From Irineochytrium annulatum (lineage: Eukaryota > Chytridiomycota > Chytridiomycetes > Chytridiales > Chytridiaceae), in the NCBI GenBank assembly GCA_027600665.1, contig JADGJL010000724.1, positions 1 to 14,967 on the forward strand: a stretch of DNA of 14,967 bases. Reading direction: 5' to 3'. The position numbers and the translations under genes were made by a program. Of this stretch, positions 8,393 through 14,967 are shown piece after piece; position 1 is the stretch's first letter, and the number at the start of each line of letters is the position of its first letter. The notes under the pieces were generated by a model, which saw only the letters and a list, made by a program, of their open reading frames with translations, had not been told where the DNA came from and ran no database searches.

Positions 8393-9771
8393 TTAATCAT
8401 GCTTATCACTCGGCTGGCCCTCTGCAACAAACCCCGCAACAGCTACCGGTTTCCCCTTAGCAAACACGTAACCTTCGATGTCGATGGGCATGGCCTTAGC
8501 ACCGAACAAAAGAGGAGGGGAGGAGAAAGGGCGGTAAGAGGTAAAAATTAGATATTGTCTCGGATAGGGTATTTAGAATAATGATTTACCTTTGCAACAA
8601 AGTAAGCAGTTGCGGCTGCTGCGGCACCAATGAGCATCATTTGCACTGCAAATATAAGGTCCGTAAATAAAACCATCTGAGGTGTAAGCAACTGAAAACT
8701 TACGTGCGGATAGCGGCGCATTTTGAACACCCAAAAGCCTCGCCTTGACGTATCCGAAAAGGAGTAGGACGGAGAGCGTGGCGACGATGGAAACGTGGAA
8801 GGCTTGTTCGGCCTCGGCGAAAAGCATGTAGGGGATCAGAGGTACCAAGCCGCCCATGAAGTACGAGAAGCCGATCGTGATGGCCGAGATCCAAGACCGC
8901 CGGGCATCGGGCCGCTCTAGCGCCAGCTCGAACTTCATCATAAAGTCGACCCACTAAAAAATGAATTCCTTCAGCCCGCCGGCCTGTCCATCCGCTGAAG
9001 ACTAACTAAAAAATACTCACCATCTCCGGGTCCGCCCTCAACCGCTCCAGCAGCGGCTCGACCTCATTTTTCCCAACACCATAGGGCTCAAACAGCTCTA
9101 CAATCTCCGCCTCCTCCCTCCGCGGCATCGTTAGGACCTCATGCACCTCCCTCCTCCGCTCGGCATCGTAATGCTCAATCTCGCTCCGGCCAGCAAGGTA
9201 GCCGCCCAAACCCATGGAGATCGCTCCAGCAACGATCTCGGCCATGCCGGCCGTCACGACGATGCGGCTGTTGTTGAGTGAGGAAAGTCCCGCCGCGAGG
9301 GCGAAGGGGACCGTCAGACCGTCGGAGAGACCGACGATGACATCCTGGATAGTAATAAGTACAAAGATAAAAAAAAAAAAAAAAAAGGTTCAACGGGGGC
9401 GTGCGCGTCGGAGATGGAGCATGCGAAAAAAACTGAAGGATGCTCACCCTCACGACCTCCGCGCCGAAGAAATGCGGCTCGTCATGGCTGTCCGTGGTGC
9501 TCATGGAACGCCCGCTCCTGATGCTGTCGGTTAAACTGGCCGAGCCGGGGCTCGAGGCTCTCGCGCGGCGTTTGTACGAGTGATGCTTCAAGGGGGTGGT
9601 CTCCGACGGGGAGCACGGCTCCTCCGTGGTGTGGTCGTCGTGGCCGTCGGCCGGCATGGCGAGGATGAGATCCGGCGCCCCAACTTCAGTGGTGGAGTCC
9701 GCGGTGGTCGCCCCGTACGCAGAGGGTTGAGGGGACGAGGTGCGGCCTGAGGAGGCGTCCGAGCGCGGCAT
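8393..9771 (-). CDS. CCC1: CCC1/VIT-family vacuolar iron/manganese transporter
   Basis: Model of 351 residues. Exons: 9771-9448, 9344-9021, 8953-8704, 8645-8590 and a tentative last exon 8494-8393. The family carries Fe2+ or Mn2+ from cytosol into the vacuole. A disordered Ser/Thr-rich N-tail (about 1-98) precedes HFFGAEVVR, then DVIVGLSDGLTVPFALAAGL opens membrane segment 1 (about 109-128). MAEIVAGAISMGLGGYLAGR is segment 2. A cytosolic metal-binding-type helical region rich in Glu follows (about 160-215: REEAEIVELFEPYG, NEVEPLLERL), then WVDFMMKFEL with the paired Met typical of VIT proteins, and two or three more segments (about 238-260, 267-285, 300-317 ALQMMLIGAAAAATAYF). The length fits fungal CCC1. 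The start at 9771 is the only ATG giving the whole tail. The last exon is uncertain: it follows a CTAAG acceptor and encodes AMPIDIEGYVFAKG to a TAA. Without that splice the protein would end 13 residues after FVAK, at 8548. Confidence 0.88.
9345..9447 (-). other. Intron 1 of the CCC1-type gene with a T18 tract
   Basis: It runs 103 nt from GTGAGC to ATCCAG and joins VVR to DVIVG in phase 0. On the given strand it holds 18 consecutive A at 9369-9386, which read as a T run in the transcript. The run lies about 25 nt upstream of the acceptor, where it can act as a polypyrimidine tract. It is longer than most introns in the window and is prone to length change. Confidence 0.8.
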
Positions 9772-10175
9772 GACGGGACGGGAAGGAGGTTTGAGAGGGG
9801 GCGGAGGGGACGGCTATGGTTGGGGACCTTGGTGGTCGAGGCGTGGAGTCGGGCGCTGGCTGTGAACGAAAATAAGAAAATGTCCAAATCCGGTTCCCAA
9901 AAAGCCTCGTCGGTTCTGTTTTACCGTGGGATTAGTAACCAAAAAAAGATATCCGGGAAAGAAGGTGATAAAAACAAGAGGAATTGTTGATACATGTTGC
10001 TTAAAGCATAATAAACAAGAAGGTTCAAACTACAATGGGCCTCAATACGAGTGCCCCGCGCCTCTACACGCGCACATCTACCCTTATTTTAAATCCATCC
10101 TGTCGCCGCCGCCAACCACCTCGCCCCAGCACACCTTCCTTTCTCCGACCCTCGGCGTCAACGTGCGCATCCCCT
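9772..10175. other. Intergenic region upstream of the CCC1-type gene
   Basis: About 400 nt lie between the CCC1 start and the stop of the next minus-strand gene. The part near 9880-10030 is A-rich; the part beyond 10080 is C/T-rich on the plus strand. It should hold the CCC1 promoter and the 3' UTR of the upstream gene. No named iron-responsive site could be recognised. Confidence 0.5.
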
Positions 10176-10919
10176 CTACCCCGCCTCCCTCCTCATCCCC
10201 AGCATCTCAACCCTCCACCTCCGCCTTTCCACCTCGACCTCAACCTGCCTCCTGCCCGCCCTCACGACACCGCCTCCAATGAACCCCTTGCGACCCCGCG
10301 CGACGAGCCGCGCCAGCACGCGAACGACGATCCCAACAAAGTTCGCTGCGTGCTCGCCGCGCACGCGCACGAGACCCATCCCGCCGCCGCTCCAGGTCGA
10401 AGACGAGAGCTCCGATGACGCGGGTGCCCGCGCGGACCTCGCCGTCGTCGCCGCAGCAGCGGCTCCCTCTTCTCCAATCAACGCGTCGTCGTCGCCGTTG
10501 GCCAGCAGCGGCGTCGCTTCGGCCTTGTAGGTCTGGATGGGCACGACGGAGATGCGCAAGGGCCCACGCCGACGTCTGGCAGACGCCGGACCGTTCCGCG
10601 TCGACGCCGTCACCGTGTTGGGGACCGCCATCCGCGCCGTTTCTGGTTCCGAACCTGCAATTGTGCCGGAGGGCGAAAGGTCGACGACCCGGATGGCGGT
10701 TGGGCTCCGGGGGCCTTCCACCAGCTCCCACTCCCACTCCTCTTCGGTCCCTGCATGATCTGGCAAGCGGCCGTGATCATCCTGTTGCTTCGACGATGGT
10801 GGCGGGGTTGGCTCAAAGGAGGAGTCGATGTAGGTTGTCGTGGTGGTGTCGGAGGAGTGTGACGAGCCCGACGAGGACCCGCCGTAGAAGCTGGCCGTGA
10901 GGCGGGAGAAGGGGTTCAT
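10176..10919 (-). CDS. Hypothetical Ser-rich protein with basic C terminus
   Basis: I do not recognise this family. The single open frame gives 247 residues from ATG at 10919 to TAG at 10176-10178. The frame continues upstream to a TGA near 10970 without another ATG, so 10919 is the best start. The N-terminal half is Ser/Thr/Pro-rich and probably disordered (MNPFSRLTASFYGGSSSG, then a run of Thr). An acidic-aromatic patch, EEEWEWELVEG, lies near residues 59-69. The C-terminal third is basic, with a short hydrophobic-amphipathic stretch (NFVGIVVRVLARLVARG). Codon use is GC-rich and regular on this strand, which supports it over the overlapping plus-strand frames. An intron or a more upstream exon cannot be excluded. 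No signal peptide or clear membrane span is seen. Confidence 0.5.
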   Translation of the reverse strand: MNPFSRLTASFYGGSSSGSSHSSDTTTTTYIDSSFEPTPPPSSKQQDDHGRLPDHAGTEEEWEWELVEGPRSPTAIRVVDLSPSGTIAGSEPETARMAVPNTVTASTRNGPASARRRRGPLRISVVPIQTYKAEATPLLANGDDDALIGEEGAAAAATTARSARAPASSELSSSTWSGGGMGLVRVRGEHAANFVGIVVRVLARLVARGRKGFIGGGVVRAGRRQVEVEVERRRWRVEMLGMRREAG

Positions 10920-11049
10920 GCTCGAGCACAGGACGAGGAGCCGGCGGGTTGAAAGCTCATCCAAGGTTCAACCCTCCTGGGAACGTTTCGCTTCCGTCGT
11001 GGCACAGCGGGGTCAGGAGGGCCGTACAGAGGCGGGGGCGGGGGGCCGT

Positions 11050-11190
11050 TCAAGGATCCGAAGGAGCGGCGTCACCGACAATAGAATCGTGTCGAGGCTG
11101 CCGAGAGAAGCTGCATTCAATTTGAGGCGAGGTCAGCGATGGTGTGCTGGAGGTTGAGGTGGAGCTTTTTGGTATTTGCTTTGCCGCCAT
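11050..11190 (-). other. Short upstream ORF of 46 codons
   Basis: ATG at 11190 runs to TGA at 11050-11052, upstream of the 10176-10919 gene on the same strand. It encodes a Ser/Thr-rich peptide starting MAAKQIPKSSTSTSS. It could be an upstream ORF, a first exon whose splice to the main frame I could not find, or chance. It overlaps a patch resembling RGS exon 7 (11070-11102). Confidence 0.3.
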
Positions 11191-11743
11191 CGTCGCAGCG
11201 GACAGCATAAAACTTTCGTAAGGAACAGAATAAATAGCATTTGATAGATCCTCGACCTTTTATTACAACGCACAAACCTCAACCAGAGTGTACACTGCTA
11301 ATTCGTCTTCGCTCTTTTGCACGAAAAAAAAAGGCTAAGTACAAATCACAACCCCCCTCCATCCAACCTACAGCGAGCTAACATAACACCGCCGTTGGAG
11401 GTAAACTACCACACATGCAGGCAGGCAAGGATGCTGAATGGGGAAAATTTTGAAAAATAAACAAGAAAGTTGGTGTGTAAGTCAAAAGTGAATGAATGAA
11501 TACAAGTGAAGTCATAAACACGTGGATGAATACAGGTTATCGTGAGCGCGACCACCATATACACATCCCTATCAAGTGATAATGATAACCAATTAAAGTG
11601 TACTACAGCCCACAAGAATTAATCTCGTGTAATAAAAGCAAGACCGAATATCTCCTAACACCAACGTAATCGATGCCCAGAATCTCTCACATCACACCCA
11701 AATCCCCATCCCATAAACATCTCATCGTGCTGATTTAAAAATA
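11191..11743. other. AT-rich intergenic region
   Basis: This stretch lies between the 5' side of the hypothetical gene and the stop of the CFEM-like gene. It includes the latter's 3' UTR. It contains short tandem gaatgaatgaat at about 11491-11502 and no protein-like frame. Nothing else is recognised. Confidence 0.5.
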
Positions 11744-12665
11744 TCAAAGCATCGCGACAACGGCGACGACCAATCCCACGATCCACATAAACGAGCCCGA
11801 GGATCGTGCGACGGAGTCACCCGAGGTCGAGGCGCCGCCCGTCGCGGCGGGTGTCGTCAAGCCGGGAAGCGTAGCAGTGGCGGGCAGGACCTCCGTCGTC
11901 GTCTTGTGTTTCGGGTGGCCGCCCGAGGTGGCCGGGAGCGTGAACGTCTCGACGACGATCGTGGTCGAGGGGAGGATCGAGGTCGTGATCGCGTCAACGC
12001 CCTTTTTTCAATTTTTTCAGTCAGCGCAAAGAGAAGAGAAGAGCAAAAGTTTCAATAAATACCTGGGAGGTCTTAAGCTGCTCGCAGGTCGCGAGGGCCT
12101 GGGACGCAACGGCGCCGGCGTGGGTCAAATCCGCGTTTTGGCACGAGTTCTGGATGCAGCTGACCGTGTCCTTGGGTGCCTATAGTTGGTTCGCAAGGAA
12201 AAAAAAGGGGCGGTTAGTGCCATCTTCTTCAGCACCAGGAGGAGTGTGGAGGAGAGGTGGCGAGGGGAGGTGGCGAGGGCAGACACTGGCGTCGGAGTTG
12301 GATGCGGCATCATGCATTGCAGGAGGTGCGCGGGGAGGGGAGGGAACGAGGCACCCCAACGGAGTTGAGTTTGGCATCATCCATTGCGCCGGGGTACTCC
12401 ATCGGAGTTGATAGCTGGCATCGTTCCCAAATTGTGCCCGGAGCTCCGGGGATTGCAAAAGAATACTCACGGAGGCCAAAAGGTTGCAGAGCGCGGCGGC
12501 GGAGGCGGTGTCATTCGGCGGGAACACGGGCAGCGACGAGCTCAGGCAGCCATCCAGGCACACGGGGAAGGACGAGACCTCGGAGGTGAGCTGGGAGATG
12601 TCCTGGGCGGAGACGGCGGCGATGACCGAGAGGAGGAGGGGCGCGGCGAAGTTGAAGGCGAGCAT
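11744..12665 (-). CDS. Secreted GPI-anchored CFEM-like cysteine-rich protein
   Basis: Model of 189 residues with exons 12665-12471, 12179-12063 and 12001-11744; both introns are phase 0. ATG at 12665 starts a clear signal peptide (MLAFNFAAPLLLSVIAAVSA, residues 1-20). The mature part has FPVCLDGC (C36, C40), AALCNLL (C60), VSCIQNSC (C73, C78) and ATCEQL (C97), a spacing like the fungal CFEM module but with six rather than eight cysteines. A Thr/Ser/Pro/Gly-rich, probably O-glycosylated stem follows (about 105-170). The end is a small-residue patch (RSSGS) and a hydrophobic tail, FMWIVGLVVAVVAML, as in GPI-anchor signals. It likely sits on the plasma membrane or in the cell wall. CFEM proteins serve in haem/iron uptake, adhesion or wall structure; which applies here is not visible. 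Intron 1 is unusually long (291 nt) and stop-free up to its acceptor. Confidence 0.8.
12180..12470 (-). other. Long intron 1 of the CFEM-like gene, open in frame
   Basis: It runs from GTGAGT to CTATAG; 291 nt is a multiple of three. The only in-frame stop is the TAG formed by the acceptor itself. It holds a T-rich tract before the acceptor and three imperfect repeats (12293-12321, 12360-12388, 12403-12436). Confidence 0.75.
12293..12436. repeat. Three imperfect direct repeats within an intron
   Basis: Three copies begin with cggagttg, each followed by ggcatc 11-16 bases after its first base and then an attg string. They start at 12293, 12360 and 12403. The first two match over about 29 bases with few differences; the third has a small insertion. 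A shorter doublet of gaggtggcgagg sits beside them at about 12254-12278. Confidence 0.75.
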
Positions 12666-13734
12666 GGCGGGCGGGCGGGTTCGTTCGATTGAGACGGAAG
12701 ACGGAGCGAGCGAGGGAGCGACGGGATTGTTGAAGTTGGGCTTTCGTGGGGGTTGCCCGGTTGGGTTCGAAGGTATTTGAGAGAGAACGCGGCGGTGGAG
12801 GAGAATCGGAACAAGGTGGAGATTTCGGGCGCGATTTCTGGCGAAGATTGGCGCTGGAAGCTCGGCAGTGGCGGAGTATGAATTGTGGGGAATCTGGGAA
12901 GACCTGACAGGGTCGCCACACAACCGTGGCGCAATACTGGCTGCCGTCGCCCTGGACATGCACACGCCGCCGGTTCTTTGGACTTAAAAAGGATATCGTC
13001 AGACCCTAAAAAGGGGTTTCATTCTATTACGAGGAAGATCCTTCGATAAAAGAAGCGAGCCGGCGCGTCAATAATCCGCACAACTCCCAGTAGTGATAAT
13101 ATATACCATACGGGCAGGCTGCAGGTGAAATCAAAATATCAATACACCAACCACCGAGTTTGATTGAACGTATGTTAATTCGACGTGAAAAGGCGACCCT
13201 TTTTACATTGCTGATACTTGTGATTCCAGTTACTCCATAAAGTTTGTTGTAAGTACAGAATGGCGTTGGCGCGACTCTTTGTCCTTGGTCCTCCAGCCCA
13301 CCTCGAAAGGAAGGGCCACATCCTCAGCAGCCATCACGAGTAATGTAATGGTTTGACACCTTTGAGCGATCCCTTTTTTCTGTTGAGTGAATTGACATGA
13401 GGACGTGGATGACCGGCGACGAGGTTCGTTTCGAGCTTGCAAGCAACGCACACGCTCATTCATTGGATTTTATATCTTCACTGCTTGCCCTCTAACAAAA
13501 GTAAAATTGCTGTGCGCATAAAATGTTATCTTAACCGGAATGAGTTGATGGGCGACGCCAATATCTTCTGTTTATTTTAATGCTTCCTCAACAACATCTC
13601 ACGTCTGAGGCGTGTTGTATTTTAGTCACGACAGAGGAAGAAACGGATACGCAGTTGTTTCAATCAGCTAGTTTAGGTTAGCTTCCGTGTAACGTCCATT
13701 CGATTCCAGTCAAAAGGGAGAGGCATCCCGCTGG
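12666..13734. other. Intergenic region, CFEM-like promoter to Cym1 3' end
   Basis: About 1.07 kb. The part 12666-12965 is the GC-rich leader and promoter side of the CFEM-like gene; it has open frames in two minus-strand phases, but the signal-peptide ATG at 12665 is the credible start. The remainder is AT-rich and includes the Cym1 3' UTR. A short open stretch (13230-13463) is listed separately as doubtful. Confidence 0.5.
13230..13463 (-). CDS. Doubtful small ORF
   Basis: This is a 77-codon open frame. The middle (MAAEDVALPFEVGWRTKDKE) has a protein-like composition and is followed by a GTACTT that could be a splice donor near 13250. I do not recognise it and found no convincing partner exon on either side. 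It may be a remnant, a small gene or chance. Confidence 0.2.
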   Translation of the reverse strand: MNERVRCLQARNEPRRRSSTSSCQFTQQKKGIAQRCQTITLLVMAAEDVALPFEVGWRTKDKESRQRHSVLTTNFME

Positions 13735-14967
13735 CTAAAGCTCCATTGTCTGCCAACTCTCCTTCGCAAGTGCCGCGGTCTCCTCCCGAGGGCCTAAAAT
13801 CACCCTAGATGAAGGGCGTCCGCAGACATAGGTCTGAGCCGCCGCCTGGATCGACGGGAGCGTTACTCCGAACAAGCGATCGCGCCGCCTGAAGAAGAAC
13901 GGTTAGGTGATCACTCGCACATCAAAGAATTGTCGTCAACGTACGCTTGGAGCATCTCATCCGTCAGGCCGTAGTAGTAGCGAGCCATTCCCTGGTTAAG
14001 GTCCCGTATTAGCAGCGGGTAACGATAAAAGGAAAAAAAAAGGTCAGGGGTCGGACGAAATATACCTCCTGATCCGGGCTTAAAGGCGCATCCGTCTTTG
14101 ACAACACAGAGAGCTTCGCCTCGTTTAACTCCCGCTCCGAGACGTTCTTGACAACATCCGCCGCCCAGGTCTCAGCCCGATCGTACGCGCCCATCGTCCT
14201 CACTCCGGCCCCCGGCGGGTCCCTGTAAGAGACCATCGAGAAGACGCCTCCCATCGCCGAGTACCGCGCGAACGCGCCGTACGCGCCGCCGATCTCGCGG
14301 ACCTCGCGGTGGAGGAATCGGTGCGTCATAAGCTCCGCTAGAATCTATAATTGTGGAGTGAGTGAGAGCTGAGGCTTTTGGAAATAATGTCACCTCGAGG
14401 CTTGCGCCATCTTTGTGGGTGTAGGGTACCCCAAGGAAGGCACGGGCGGTATGGTTGATGGTGAAGGGAAGCGGGATCATGGTGTTCGTATATGTCGGTT
14501 GGAACGGCTATTGAAAAGAAGCATCGTAAGTAAAATCTCAACACAGATCCATCCATCTATCTGAGAAACAACAGCAGTGGGTCCCCCACCTCAGCGTCCA
14601 CCACCGCTTTATCTGACTTCAGCTCCAGCCCGGCCGCGAGAGCCTGCAGGGCTTTTTCATTGACGCCGAAGGCCTCGGCCTTCGCATTGACAGCCGCCTT
14701 CGTCGGGAGCGCCGACTTCCCCACAAACGTCGAGATTTCCTATCGGAGCGAACATCGTCAGCCAACAGTGAAAATTAATTTAAAAAAAAGCACACACGTA
14801 CCCGCAGCTTCTCCAGCGCCTTGCGAATGCCCTCCGGACCCTCCTCCTTCAACTTGTTCAAAAACACAACCAGCTCAACCCCCTCCAACGTCTCCCTCAT
14901 CCCACTCGTCCTCGTGAGCCCCTTCGCCGCAAACCCGGCAGCGCTGACATGACCCCTATCCGCCAAC
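13735..14967 (-). CDS. CYM1: Mitochondrial presequence protease Cym1/PreP, C-terminal part (5' partial)
   Basis: M16C-family metallopeptidase of the mitochondrial matrix that degrades cleaved targeting presequences and other short peptides. Six exons are visible: 14967-14802, 14739-14590, 14507-14394, 14344-14066, 13991-13945 and 13888-13735 (TAG at 13735-13737). They give about 302 residues, roughly the last third of a protein usually near 1000. Diagnostic stretches of the C-terminal inactive M16 lobe are REIGGAYGAFARYSAMGGVF, FSMVSYRDP, NEAKLSVLSKTDAPLSPDQE, GMARYYYGLTDEMLQARRD and VILGP. The GGAYG and SYRDP motifs are typical of PreP and contribute to substrate binding. The HxxEH zinc site lies in the N-terminal lobe, outside the window. 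Introns are 56-81 nt; five of the six splice-bounded joins are visible and all keep frame. The transcript would end just left of 13735. Confidence 0.88.

Larger units (their letters stand above)
4786..8600. repeat. Tandem segmental duplication, unit B
   Basis: This second unit holds RGS copy B, its upstream region and the 3' end of the CCC1 gene, which here is joined to its full 5' portion. Unit B therefore looks like the ancestral arrangement at its right edge. The join to unit A is near 4770-4790: copy B's TAA at 4794-4796 is followed, going left, by unrelated sequence and then by the truncated CCC1 exon. No inverted repeat, target-site duplication or transposon end is visible at the junction. 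Confidence 0.83.

Noticed and set aside
10035..10900. Several plus-strand Pro/Arg/Ala-rich frames
   Set aside because: They are shadows in GC-rich DNA opposite the minus-strand hypothetical gene; they have low-complexity composition and no start context or motif.
12666..12965. N-terminal extension of the CFEM-like protein (100 codons upstream in frame)
   Set aside because: It would bury the clear signal peptide at 12665-12606. The extension is low-complexity and is better read as 5' leader.
1..14967. CRISPR array, rRNA, tRNA, viral or transposase genes
   Set aside because: No regular repeat-spacer pattern, no RNA-gene conserved boxes and no transposase, integrase or polymerase motifs were seen on either strand.

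Overview
The window looks like nuclear DNA of a fungus. Genes are split by many short introns (about 46-75 nt, GTNNGN donors, several CTAAC/CTGAC-type branch sites), and the recognisable proteins are typical of fungi: a 7TM-RGS receptor-like regulator, a CCC1-type vacuolar iron/manganese carrier, a GPI-anchored CFEM-like wall protein and the Cym1/PreP mitochondrial peptidase. I cannot place it further. Intron density fits a chytrid-type early-diverging fungus or a basidiomycete.

Layout. 1-476 (+): 3' end of a Myb/SANT DNA-binding protein gene. 983-3558 (-) and 4794-7391 (-): two complete 8-exon genes for seven-transmembrane proteins with a C-terminal RGS box, copy A and copy B. 8393-9771 (-): five-exon CCC1/VIT metal carrier gene. 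10176-10919 (-): unrecognised serine-rich protein. 11744-12665 (-): three-exon secreted GPI-anchored CFEM-like protein. 13735-14967 (-): last six exons of Cym1/PreP, running off the right edge. All genes except the Myb gene are on the minus strand, and the Myb gene converges on copy A.

Main result. Copies A and B belong to an old tandem segmental duplication with a unit of about 3.8 kb. The unit includes the RGS gene, its upstream region and the 3' end of the neighbouring CCC1 gene. A decayed CCC1 3' end therefore lies upstream of copy A (about 4360-4770), and the junction between units is at about 4770-4790. Both RGS genes can be spliced into open frames of 728 and 731 residues. All intron positions and phases are shared and six of the eight exons have identical lengths, so both are probably under selection. 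Copy B has diverged in its splicing signals: a poor donor in intron 5, and two stop-free introns whose lengths are multiples of three.

How the genes relate. There is no operon and no evident shared pathway. The RGS pair would damp G-alpha signalling at a membrane, CCC1 stores metal in the vacuole, the CFEM-like protein sits at the cell surface, and Cym1 degrades presequences in mitochondria. All gene models were built by eye from splice sites and copy-to-copy comparison, not from transcripts.
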